Of a stretch of DNA of 7,193 nt, positions 1 to 5,360 are shown piece by piece. The stretch comes from Gorillibacterium sp. (GTDB taxonomy: Bacteria; Bacillota; Bacilli; Paenibacillales; NBRC-103111): the NCBI GenBank assembly GCA_014380705.1, contig JACMJI010000345.1, positions 1 through 7,193 on the forward strand, given 5' to 3'. The notes under the pieces are model-generated. The model was not told the DNA's origin. It was given only the letters and a program-made list of their open reading frames with translations, and did no database searches. Position numbers and translations under genes: made by a program. Positions within the stretch are counted from its first letter, which is position 1; each line of letters starts with the position of its first letter.

Positions 1-1
1 A

Positions 2-18
2 TCTATCCATGGGATAGA
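2..18. repeat. Perfect short inverted repeat upstream of the RhuM gene
   Basis: TCTATCC (2-8) and GGATAGA (12-18) are perfect inverted copies around an ATG spacer, giving a 7-bp stem. No T-tract follows on the plus strand, so it is not a typical intrinsic terminator. It could be an operator or the tail of an upstream unit cut off by the window edge. Short palindromes arise by chance in AT-rich DNA. Confidence 0.35.
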
Positions 19-74
19 GTATTCTACATTTAGTTAATGAAAATGAACTTAGGAAATCATCCTGTAGCATGAAT

Positions 75-103
75 TTGCACTTAATCGATAAGTTAGTAAT
101 AAT
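75..103 (+). promoter_or_regulatory. Weak candidate sigma-A promoter for the RhuM gene
   Basis: TTGCAC (75-80) and AATAAT (98-103) are separated by 17 bases. The -10 matches TATAAT at 5 of 6 positions, but the -35 matches TTGACA at only 3 of 6. If used, transcription would begin near base 110. That is downstream of the first two in-frame ATGs (69 and 102) and just ahead of the ATG at 126, which agrees with the start chosen. AT-rich sequence often yields such matches by chance. Confidence 0.3.
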
Positions 104-125
104 GGTACGAAAAGCGGGTGACGAA

Positions 126-1142
126 ATGGATAATTTTTTGAATGAAAATAATATTATCTTATATCAAACAGATGAAGGAAAAGTAAAGATCAATGTTTTC
201 TTTGCTGATGAAAATTTTTGGATGACTCAAAAAGTCATGGCCGATTTGTTTGACGTTCAAAAAGCAGCTATATCTAAACATCTTAAAAATATTTTTGATA
301 CTGGAGAACTCTATAAAGATTCAACTGTTTCCATAAAGGAAACAGTTCAAAATGAGGGTAGTCGAAATGTTCAAAGAAATGTGGAGTATTACAACCTTGA
401 TGCCATAATTGCAGTTGGCTACCGTGTAAACTCTAAAAAAGCCACTCAATTTAGAATTTGGGCAACACAAACTTTAAAAGAGTACATTCTTAAAGGTTTT
501 GTTTTAAACGATGATATGCTTAAAAATGGAAAGCCTTTTGGTAAAGATTATTTTGATGAACTCTTAGAACGTATAAGGGAAATTCGAGCGTCTGAACGTA
601 GAGCTTATCAGAAAATTGCTGATGTATTTGAACAATGTAGTAGCGATTATAGCCCTAATTCTGATGAGACAAAGACTTTTTATGCGTTTGTTCAAAATAA
701 GATGCATTATGCTATAACAGGTAAAACAGCAGCTGAAATTATTTATGATAGAGCTGACAGCGAGCATCCAACGATGGGACTTACAAATTGGAAAGCATCT
801 CCTGATGGCAAGATAATTAAGAGTGATGTTAAAGTAGCTAAGAACTATCTCAATGAAAATGAACTTGATAGGCTTAATCGCATCGTTACAATGTATATTG
901 ACCATGCTGAGTTTCAAGCATTAAGTGGTCAAATGATGACTATGAAGGATTGGATAGACATTACAGATGGTTTTTTAAAGTTTAATCGGCAGGAAATTCT
1001 GAAGGATGCTGGTAAAATTAGTCATGACGATGCGATAAAAAAAGTTGAAGGTGAATATGATAAATTCAGGATCAAACAAGATAATGACTATATTTCCACT
1101 TTCGATAAAGTTATGAAGAAATACTTAAAAAATGGAAAATGA
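126..1142 (+). CDS. RhuM family protein (Virulence_RhuM)
   Basis: This is a 338-residue protein of the RhuM family, named after a gene of Salmonella pathogenicity island 3. The biochemical role of the family is not established; members are scattered on islands and near restriction or phage-defence genes. Recognisable blocks are FWMTQKVMADLF (31-42), followed by a helix-turn-helix-like DVQKAAISKHLKNIF (43-57); the phage-antirepressor/BRO-N-like YYNLDAIIAVGYRVNS (88-103) with QFRIWAT (108-114); and a C-terminal helical part including KTFYAFVQNKMHYAITGKTA (183-202). No membrane segment or signal peptide is seen, so it is probably cytoplasmic and may bind DNA. The same frame is open back to base 18, with ATGs at 69 and 102. 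I prefer 126 because GGGTG lies 6 bases before it and family similarity begins there. Base composition is much poorer in G+C than the neighbours (18 of 60 at 181-240 against 29 of 60 at 4621-4680), suggesting horizontal acquisition. The gene looks intact. Confidence 0.88.
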   Translation: MDNFLNENNIILYQTDEGKVKINVFFADENFWMTQKVMADLFDVQKAAISKHLKNIFDTGELYKDSTVSIKETVQNEGSRNVQRNVEYYNLDAIIAVGYRVNSKKATQFRIWATQTLKEYILKGFVLNDDMLKNGKPFGKDYFDELLERIREIRASERRAYQKIADVFEQCSSDYSPNSDETKTFYAFVQNKMHYAITGKTAAEIIYDRADSEHPTMGLTNWKASPDGKIIKSDVKVAKNYLNENELDRLNRIVTMYIDHAEFQALSGQMMTMKDWIDITDGFLKFNRQEILKDAGKISHDDAIKKVEGEYDKFRIKQDNDYISTFDKVMKKYLKNGK

Positions 1143-1175
1143 CAAAAATTCAATTATTGCTACACTTTCAATCGT

Positions 1176-1215
1176 ATTCAATTTGAGTGCGATTTTTTTC
1201 ACTCCAAATTGAAAT
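1176..1215. repeat. Inverted repeat downstream of the RhuM gene
   Basis: ATTCAATTTGAGTG (1176-1189) is nearly the reverse complement of CACTCCAAATTGAAAT (1200-1215), with a bulged C and one extra A on the right arm. The ten-base spacer contains seven T residues. It lies 34 bases after the RhuM stop and may end or stabilise that transcript. The T-run is in the loop rather than after the stem, so it is not a standard intrinsic terminator. It is also near the composition change and could mark the insert's edge. Confidence 0.45.
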
Positions 1216-1316
1216 CGTGGTGTGCAGATACCCTTCTATATGTGAAATGGTATTTCAGAACCCAATTATGAATTCATTGCCGACGGTAACGGGGAGCTAA
1301 GGCTTGTAATTTAGGC

Positions 1317-1347
1317 AAAACAAAAGCGGACAGCAGCAACTGTCCGC
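1317..1347 (-). terminator. Intrinsic terminator of the spoVB/TIGR04086 minus-strand unit
   Basis: GCGGACAG (1326-1333) and CTGTCCGC (1340-1347) form a perfect 8-bp G+C-rich stem with a six-base loop. Read on the minus strand, the stem is followed directly by TTTTGTTTTG. It lies about 100 bases after the TIGR04086 stop codon, in the right direction to end that transcript. On the plus strand no T-tract follows the stem. Confidence 0.75.
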
Positions 1348-1361
1348 ATAATGCCACCATT

Positions 1362-1406
1362 CATTAGGTAGGTTCAGAAAATATCCCTATGAACACTGCC
1401 CTAATG
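1362..1406. repeat. Interrupted inverted repeat in the 3' region of the TIGR04086 gene
   Basis: CATTAGG (1362-1368) pairs with CCTAATG (1400-1406). Inside it, GTTCA (1372-1376) pairs with TGAAC (1390-1394), so a two-step hairpin is possible. On the plus strand TTTTT follows only 11 bases later (1418-1422), too far for a normal terminator. It could be a second hairpin of the minus-strand mRNA or a scar of a small mobile element. No transposase remnant is visible. Confidence 0.35.
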
Positions 1407-1448
1407 GCGGGGTCCTGTTTTTGTGAGCAATGCTCTTTAGACTCCATT

Positions 1449-1835
1449 CTATTTCTTCATATTAACGCCAATGATGCCTCCGAATGCGCCAACTGCAAAG
1501 GCTGCTGCAACAAACAGCAGAGATTGCAATTGAAATGCTCGATCAAAGCCAAGAAAACCAATTAGAAAAAGTAATGCCGCATAAAGGATACCCGTAGCGC
1601 CCCCCGCATACCAACCACGAGCCCCCGATTTTTTTCCAGCGACCATTCCGCCAATGACTGCGGATAGTGCGTGAATAACATACGTAGCGGATGGCAGCGA
1701 GCTTTCCTTCTGATCGGTCAAAGCAAGCATGAGTGAAAGAATGAGTGCACCGATTGCCATCATACCAAAGGCCCAGATCATTCCACCAAGAATGGGGGCA
1801 GCTAAAGGCGTTTTTTCCGAGTGCTCCATGTTCAT
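1449..1835 (-). CDS. TIGR04086 family membrane protein (YrzE-like)
   Basis: This is a 128-residue integral membrane protein of unknown molecular function. Four hydrophobic segments are visible at about residues 13-38, 49-67, 75-96 and 103-124, rich in Gly and Ala, with a short basic loop GKKSGARG (67-74). Length, segment pattern and position next to spoVB match the TIGR04086 family, called YrzE in B. subtilis. The ATG at 1835 is preceded on the minus strand by AGGGAGGA (1843-1850) at seven bases' distance. A second ATG lies two codons inside, but the first has better spacing. It follows spoVB in the same direction with a 108-base gap that holds no terminator, so it can be read from spoVB transcripts as well as from its own sigma-E-like promoter. 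Its product is inferred to act in the cytoplasmic membrane, perhaps during sporulation. Identification is by pattern and context, not by catalytic motifs. Confidence 0.88.
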   Translation of the reverse strand: MNMEHSEKTPLAAPILGGMIWAFGMMAIGALILSLMLALTDQKESSLPSATYVIHALSAVIGGMVAGKKSGARGWYAGGATGILYAALLFLIGFLGFDRAFQLQSLLFVAAAFAVGAFGGIIGVNMKK

Positions 1836-1891
1836 AATAAGTTCCTCCCTAATGCCGCATCCCTATGCAGCAAGTCCGTTATATTCCCTAT

Positions 1892-1921
1892 ATTCTATGG
1901 TCAAGCTCTTGTGAATATGAC
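1892..1921 (-). promoter_or_regulatory. Sigma-E-type (mother-cell sporulation) promoter for the TIGR04086 gene
   Basis: On the minus strand, GTCATATT (1921-1914) is followed after exactly 14 bases by CATAGAAT (1899-1892). The accepted B. subtilis sigma-E pattern is about GKMATATT, 14 bases, CATACAMT, so the -35 matches fully and the -10 differs at one position (G for C). Transcription would begin near 1885, leaving a leader of about 50 bases. The site lies 22 bases past the spoVB stop. A competing sigma-A reading (TTGACC with TATAAC at 15 bases) overlaps it but has poor spacing. Confidence 0.6.
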
Positions 1922-1943
1922 AAGCAGAACCGTTGCGAACCCG

Positions 1944-3506
1944 TCATTTTTTCCAAGGCATCGGAAGCTTCCGAAGATCGTCCGCGTCAACCATTTTGAG
2001 AACGAGAATACCGATTATATAGAATACCGTTCCAGCAAAGAGTGTAATTAAAAATCGCAGCAAAGGGTTGCCTACTATCGTTGAGCCCATGATCCAATAA
2101 CATACATAGCCGGTCCCCACAGCGATAAGTCCGATTTTGAAAAATTCAGAGGAGGGAAAAGAGAAGCGCAGCAGCCTGGTCACGCTGTTCCAATGGAGAA
2201 CGGTGACAAGCATAATATTGACGATAATAGCCATGATTGCACCAAGAATACCGAAGCTTGGATTGGAAGCAAGCACAAAAATAAGGGCTAGCTTTACAAT
2301 GGTTCCAATGAGTGTATTGACCAGTGCCTTTCCTGAATGATTGAGTGCCTGAAGAGTGGCTTGTAGGGGGCCTTGAAAATAAATGAAAAGAGCGGCCGGA
2401 GCCATCATTCGCAGCATGACACCAATCTCGCTGTTGGCGTAAAGGTAATAACAGATCGGATCGGATAAAACGTACATAAAAACGGCAAAGGGGGTGCCTG
2501 ATAGGAGAGCCAGCTTGAGCGATTGATGCAAGCGTTTGTGTATCGTTACTAAATCTCCTTTGGCACCGGCTTCCGAGAGCGTAGGAATGAGTGAAACCGA
2601 TAAGGAATAGGTAAGCACACCGGGCAGCAATAAGACAGGAATGATCATCCCTTGAAGTGACCCATATTGCATGGTAGCAGCAGCAGTAGCTACCCCGGCA
2701 ATGGCTAGACATTGCACCGTTAGAACCGATTCGAAAAAGTAAGAGAATGAACCAACGAGCCTATTTGCCGTTACAGGCAATGATACGAGAATAACCTTGC
2801 GCAGAATGAATCTTCGACTCTGCTCGTGTTCGTTTTTTGCATCAATTTTTGGGATAAATCTACCTTTTGTCCGACTTTTTCTATACTGGAGCAGGAGAAC
2901 AATCATACCCGAGATTTCACCAAGTAAGGTTCCGACCATGACTCCGGCAGCCGCATATTCCAGCCCAAGAGGAGCAAGCGATACCGCTAATGTTAGCATT
3001 CCAGCAATTCTTACAAGGGACTCGGTAATCTGGGAAACAGCTGTGGGTATCATATTTTGTTTCCCTTGAAAATACCCGCGAAAAACGGATGAAACCCCGA
3101 TAATGGGGATGATCGGAGCAATGCAGACGAATGTATAAAACACCCGCGGGTCAGTAAAAAGCAGCCTCGTCAAGTACGGAGCAGAAACCACACAAATGCC
3201 GGCAAAGAATAGACTGAGCGATAGAGTAAATAATAGTGCCATACCTAAAATTCGCTTGGCTTGGTGGCTCGCACCTCCTGTTTCGGCCTCTGCTACTAGC
3301 TTGGCGACTGCTAGAGGAATCCCGCCCGTGACAAGGGTCAGCACCACAATCAGAAAGGGATAGCTCATCTGATAAAGCCCGACACCCTCCGCTCCTATCA
3401 CTCTCGGTAAAGCAATTCGCGGGACAAAACCGAGAAGACGGTTGACGACTCCGGCAGTGAGCAGAATCATCGTGCCTTGAATAAAGGTTTGTTTATGCTT
3501 TTCCAA
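1944..3506 (-). CDS. spoVB: Stage V sporulation protein B, polysaccharide-flippase family
   Basis: This is a polytopic membrane protein of the polysaccharide-transporter branch of the MOP/MATE superfamily, about 520 residues and close to the 518 of B. subtilis SpoVB. In B. subtilis SpoVB is required for spore cortex formation and is thought to move a lipid-linked peptidoglycan precursor across the mother-cell-derived membrane. Family features are the N-terminal QTFIQGTMILL (6-16), RLLGFVPRIALPR (23-35) with RVIGAEGVGLYQM (35-47), and FRGYFQGKQNMIPTAVSQ (142-159); many hydrophobic helices follow. The reading frame allows a GTG start at 3563 (539 residues), but that codon lies in a hairpin and has no ribosome site. 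I prefer TTG at 3506, preceded by GGAGG and matching where family proteins begin (MEKHKQTF). Paralogues of this family exist in the same genomes, so the exact name relies on the yrzE-spoVB-comN-sec gene order. It is transcribed away from comN. No clear sigma-E site was found upstream of it. Confidence 0.9.
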   Translation of the reverse strand: MEKHKQTFIQGTMILLTAGVVNRLLGFVPRIALPRVIGAEGVGLYQMSYPFLIVVLTLVTGGIPLAVAKLVAEAETGGASHQAKRILGMALLFTLSLSLFFAGICVVSAPYLTRLLFTDPRVFYTFVCIAPIIPIIGVSSVFRGYFQGKQNMIPTAVSQITESLVRIAGMLTLAVSLAPLGLEYAAAGVMVGTLLGEISGMIVLLLQYRKSRTKGRFIPKIDAKNEHEQSRRFILRKVILVSLPVTANRLVGSFSYFFESVLTVQCLAIAGVATAAATMQYGSLQGMIIPVLLLPGVLTYSLSVSLIPTLSEAGAKGDLVTIHKRLHQSLKLALLSGTPFAVFMYVLSDPICYYLYANSEIGVMLRMMAPAALFIYFQGPLQATLQALNHSGKALVNTLIGTIVKLALIFVLASNPSFGILGAIMAIIVNIMLVTVLHWNSVTRLLRFSFPSSEFFKIGLIAVGTGYVCYWIMGSTIVGNPLLRFLITLFAGTVFYIIGILVLKMVDADDLRKLPMPWKK

Positions 3507-3517
3507 GAGTATCTCTT

Positions 3518-3522
3518 CCTCC
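3518..3522 (-). promoter_or_regulatory. Ribosome binding site deciding the spoVB TTG start
   Basis: On the minus strand GGAGG (3522-3518) continues into AAGAG and is followed after 11 bases by TTG at 3506. It is the only good Shine-Dalgarno match near the 5' end of the gene. The spacing is at the long end of normal. Confidence 0.55.
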
Positions 3523-3557
3523 AGCCCGTATTTTGAGTTATAGTGGTGTAGGGATTT

Positions 3558-3573
3558 CCCCACCCATGTGGGG
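3558..3573. repeat. G+C-rich hairpin over the alternative spoVB GTG codon
   Basis: CCCCAC (3558-3563) and GTGGGG (3568-3573) form a perfect 6-bp stem with a CCAT loop. The stem's GTGGGG arm on the minus strand contains the alternative GTG start at 3563. It would sit in the 5' leader of spoVB mRNA if TTG at 3506 is the true start. No T-tract follows on either strand, so it is not an ordinary terminator. Confidence 0.45.
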
Positions 3574-3689
3574 TTATTTAATGTTTATGCTGAACCTGTC
3601 CACTCTCATGCGCGGATTTTTGAAAGTTGAGATTTTGAAGGAATTTATTGTTCACTTGTCGAATTCCCATAGAGGCTAATGAACAGAAA

Positions 3690-3695
3690 GGGAGG
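3690..3695 (+). promoter_or_regulatory. Ribosome binding site deciding the comN TTG start
   Basis: GGGAGG, within AAAGGGAGGT (3687-3696), lies eight bases before TTG at 3704. The strong match and ideal spacing support TTG as the start although it is a rare start codon. Confidence 0.8.
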
Positions 3696-3703
3696 TACCT
3701 TCC

Positions 3704-3973
3704 TTGGACATCGATGATTGGGAAGCGGGACCGGACGAAGAGGAGCTGATGAGAATTGCTGGGGACTTATGCCGGAGTAAAGCGAAGGAATTCGTCATGC
3801 TGGGGTATGAGCACGTAACACACGAGGATATCTGGAATTGTATCAGCGCGCGTTATAAGAATAACGGACTGCCTCGGCTGCACAGCATGGTGAATGATAT
3901 ACTGTCGTTAAAAGCAACACAATTCATGAATTGGATGACGATGCAAGCCTTTAAAGGTTTTCTTTCTGATTAA
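3704..3973 (+). CDS. comN: ComN-like post-transcriptional regulator
   Basis: This is an 89-residue soluble protein resembling B. subtilis ComN (formerly YrzD), the founding member of the Post_transc_reg family. In B. subtilis ComN acts after transcription on comE operon mRNA, raising competence, and is reported to interact with DivIVA at poles and septa. Here it is probably cytoplasmic; no membrane segment is seen. Recognisable blocks are KAKEFVMLGYEHVTHEDIW (26-44) and LHSMVNDILSLKATQFMN (59-76), with a terminal WMTMQAFKGF. Length is close to the B. subtilis protein (about 98). An acidic N-terminus (DIDDWEAGPDEEEL) precedes the conserved part. The start is TTG with a strong ribosome site. 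The gene is divergent from spoVB, with about 197 bases between the preferred starts, and I could not recognise a convincing sigma-A promoter there. A hairpin and terminator follow. Whether the organism is naturally competent cannot be judged here. Confidence 0.85.
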   Translation: MDIDDWEAGPDEEELMRIAGDLCRSKAKEFVMLGYEHVTHEDIWNCISARYKNNGLPRLHSMVNDILSLKATQFMNWMTMQAFKGFLSD

Positions 3974-4000
3974 GGAGACCTTATTCGACAGGAGTTAGGA

Positions 4001-4016
4001 GCCGACCCTTATCGGC
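4001..4016 (+). other. Hairpin upstream of the comN terminator, with alternative pairing
   Basis: GCCGA (4001-4005) pairs with TCGGC (4012-4016) around a CCCTTA loop. The same TCGGC can also pair with a second GCCGA at 4031-4035, which lies in and beside the loop of the next hairpin. The arrangement could let two RNA structures compete, but both stems are only five base pairs. Confidence 0.35.
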
Positions 4017-4021
4017 CCTTC

Positions 4022-4047
4022 AGCGCCCCCGCCGAGGGGCTCTTTTT
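4022..4047 (+). terminator. Intrinsic terminator after comN
   Basis: GCCCC (4025-4029) and GGGGC (4036-4040) form the core stem. It is extended by G4023-C4042 and A4022-T4043 across one mismatch, and T-rich TCTTTTT (4041-4047) follows. It lies about 50 bases after the comN stop and directly before the secD promoter, so it separates the two units. Confidence 0.8.
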
Positions 4048-4063
4048 CCTCGTCCATCCTTGA

Positions 4064-4092
4064 TTGACGGTTATTTTACAGGTGAGTATAAT
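4064..4092 (+). promoter_or_regulatory. Sigma-A promoter of secD-secF
   Basis: TTGACG (4064-4069) and TATAAT (4087-4092) are separated by exactly 17 bases. The -35 differs from consensus at one base and the -10 is perfect. Transcription would begin near 4099, about 30 bases before the secD ATG. This implies steady housekeeping expression of the secretion genes. Confidence 0.85.
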
Positions 4093-4109
4093 AGGAATAT
4101 TGGATATCG

Positions 4110-4116
4110 AAGGGAG
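4110..4116 (+). promoter_or_regulatory. Ribosome binding site of secD with unusually long spacing
   Basis: AAGGGAG (4110-4116) is the only Shine-Dalgarno match ahead of secD, but 14 bases separate it from ATG at 4131. No other ATG, GTG or TTG in frame lies closer. An in-frame ATT at 4128 is possible but rare. ATG remains the best start because the membrane anchor begins directly after it. Confidence 0.5.
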
Positions 4117-4130
4117 ACCACGTCAGAATT

Positions 4131-5360
4131 ATGAATACCAAAAGATTCGCAGCATTTCTTTTGACAATCGTACTTATGTTGACCGTTGTTGGAGCAACCA
4201 GCCCCTACATCGTCAGCAAAATTAGATTGGGACTGGATTTAAAGGGCGGCTTTGAAATTCTTTATGAAGCAGCGCCATTACAGGAAGGCAAAAGCGTCAC
4301 ATCAGAGTCGCTTAACCAAACAGCTCGCAGCTTGGAAGATCGGGTAAACTCCGCAGGTGTTGCGGAACCGGAAATCACAACCGAGGGCACCAACCGGATT
4401 CGGGTACGGATCGCCGGTGTTGCTAACCAGAGCGATGTTCGTAAGATGTTGAAGGAGCCTGCTAATTTGACTTTCCGCAACCCGGCGGGAGAGGTTGTTA
4501 TGAATGGTGCAGATTTTGTACCGGGGGCCGCCAAGATTGGCTATGACGAAACAAATCAACCGGTGATACAGATCGAAGTGATTGATAAAGCTAAGTTTGC
4601 TAAGGTTACAAAGACGCTTACTGGACAACGGATGTCCATTAACCTTGATGAGAAAGAACTGGGTGCGCCTGTTGTACAAGGAGAGATGACACAAGGCAGT
4701 GCTACCATTACTGGCTATCCTTTAGATGAAGCCAAAGAGATTCGGGACACGATTAATCTGGGTGCATTGCCGCTTAAGCTAACCGAAAAGTATACAAATG
4801 CGGTAGATGCCACATTAGGACAAGAATCACTCAATAAAACGATGCTCGCTGGCGCTATCGCCTTTGCTTTGATCCTGCTATTCATGGCATTCTTTTATCG
4901 CGTTCCAGGCTTAATTGCCTGTGTGACCCTTGTCGTTTTTGTCTGGCTTTTATTACTTGTTTATGTGCTCCTCAATGCTTCGCTTACATTGCCAGGTATC
5001 GCTGCCTTTGTACTCGGAGTCGGGATGGCTGTAGATGCTAACATTATTACTTATGAACGAATCAAGGAAGAAATTCGCAGTGGGAAAAGCATCATGTCTG
5101 GGTTCCGGGCAGGGTCGAAAAACTCCTTCCGTACAGTTATGGACGCTAACCTAACGACAATTATTGCTGCTGGTGTTTTATTCATTCTTGGCACGGGTTC
5201 CATCAAGGGCTTTGCTTTAACCTTGATCTTCAGTATCCTCGTCAGTCTGATCACGAATATATTCCTGTCGCGTGTGTTGCTCCAGCTTTTGATTCGCTCC
5301 AACGCAGCCAGAAAGCCAGCTCATTTCGGAGTGAAGGAGGACGAAGTTCATGCACTTTAA
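4131..5360 (+). CDS. secD: Protein translocase subunit SecD
   Basis: SecD is a membrane subunit of the SecDF complex, an RND-superfamily partner of SecYEG that uses proton-motive force to help exported proteins move through and leave the translocon. The 409-residue protein has the family layout: an N-terminal membrane anchor (about 6-24), motif LGLDLKGG (33-40), a large extracytoplasmic domain (about 40-235), then five membrane segments (about 236-255, 259-282, 284-304, 342-355 and 358-388). The proton-relay motif GVGMAVDANIITYERIKEE (296-314) carries the conserved Asp302 and Arg310. It is shorter than the roughly 600-residue Escherichia coli SecD, as expected where the extra periplasmic part is missing. 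The last 11 bases overlap secF, and the secF ribosome site lies inside this gene, so the two are probably translationally coupled. In B. subtilis the two proteins are fused into one SecDF. Expression is from the sigma-A promoter at 4064-4092. Confidence 0.97.
   Translation: MNTKRFAAFLLTIVLMLTVVGATSPYIVSKIRLGLDLKGGFEILYEAAPLQEGKSVTSESLNQTARSLEDRVNSAGVAEPEITTEGTNRIRVRIAGVANQSDVRKMLKEPANLTFRNPAGEVVMNGADFVPGAAKIGYDETNQPVIQIEVIDKAKFAKVTKTLTGQRMSINLDEKELGAPVVQGEMTQGSATITGYPLDEAKEIRDTINLGALPLKLTEKYTNAVDATLGQESLNKTMLAGAIAFALILLFMAFFYRVPGLIACVTLVVFVWLLLLVYVLLNASLTLPGIAAFVLGVGMAVDANIITYERIKEEIRSGKSIMSGFRAGSKNSFRTVMDANLTTIIAAGVLFILGTGSIKGFALTLIFSILVSLITNIFLSRVLLQLLIRSNAARKPAHFGVKEDEVHAL
5334..5340 (+). 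promoter_or_regulatory. Ribosome binding site of secF inside secD
   Basis: AAGGAGG (5334-5340) is a full Shine-Dalgarno match nine bases before the secF ATG at 5350. It lies within the last secD codons, so ribosomes finishing secD pass over it. This supports ATG 5350 and coupling of the two genes. Confidence 0.85.

Larger units (their letters stand above)
1143..1448. other. Convergent intergenic region, no clear gene
   Basis: This 306-base gap separates the converging RhuM and TIGR04086 genes. It contains an AT-rich inverted repeat (1176-1215), a minus-strand terminator (1317-1347) and a second inverted repeat (1362-1406). Composition changes inside it: G+C counts per 60 bases are 17 (1141-1200), 22 (1201-1260) and 26 (1261-1320). 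The right edge of the foreign DNA therefore probably lies near 1215-1260. A 22-codon open stretch ending in TAG (1246-1314, ending in GELRLVI) has no start codon and could be the tail of a lost gene, but this is weak. Confidence 0.6.

Noticed and set aside
564..917. Minus-strand open frame of 117 codons inside the RhuM gene
   Set aside because: It lies wholly within a well-supported family gene on the other strand and its translation resembles no family; it is a shadow frame.
2146..2712. Minus-strand open frame of 188 codons within spoVB
   Set aside because: It runs in another frame of the same strand through a clear transporter gene and its Cys/His/Ser-rich translation looks like an out-of-frame reading.
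3574..3620. Possible sporulation promoter upstream of spoVB (CATAAACA or GCATG-type boxes on the minus strand)
   Set aside because: The partner boxes match poorly at the needed distance, so no spoVB promoter could be supported.
3574..3703. Sigma-A promoter for comN
   Set aside because: Several TTG-containing -35 candidates exist (for example TTGAAA and TTGAGA), but none has a good -10 at 16-18 bases.
3984..4063. Possible small frame with an ATT start after AAGGAGA near the comN stop, running through the hairpins
   Set aside because: ATT starts are very rare and the sequence is better explained as hairpin plus terminator.
4302..4694. Minus-strand open frames opposite secD, and similar ones opposite secF at 5217-5631
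   Set aside because: They are antisense to highly conserved coding sequence, with no ribosome site or recognisable protein.
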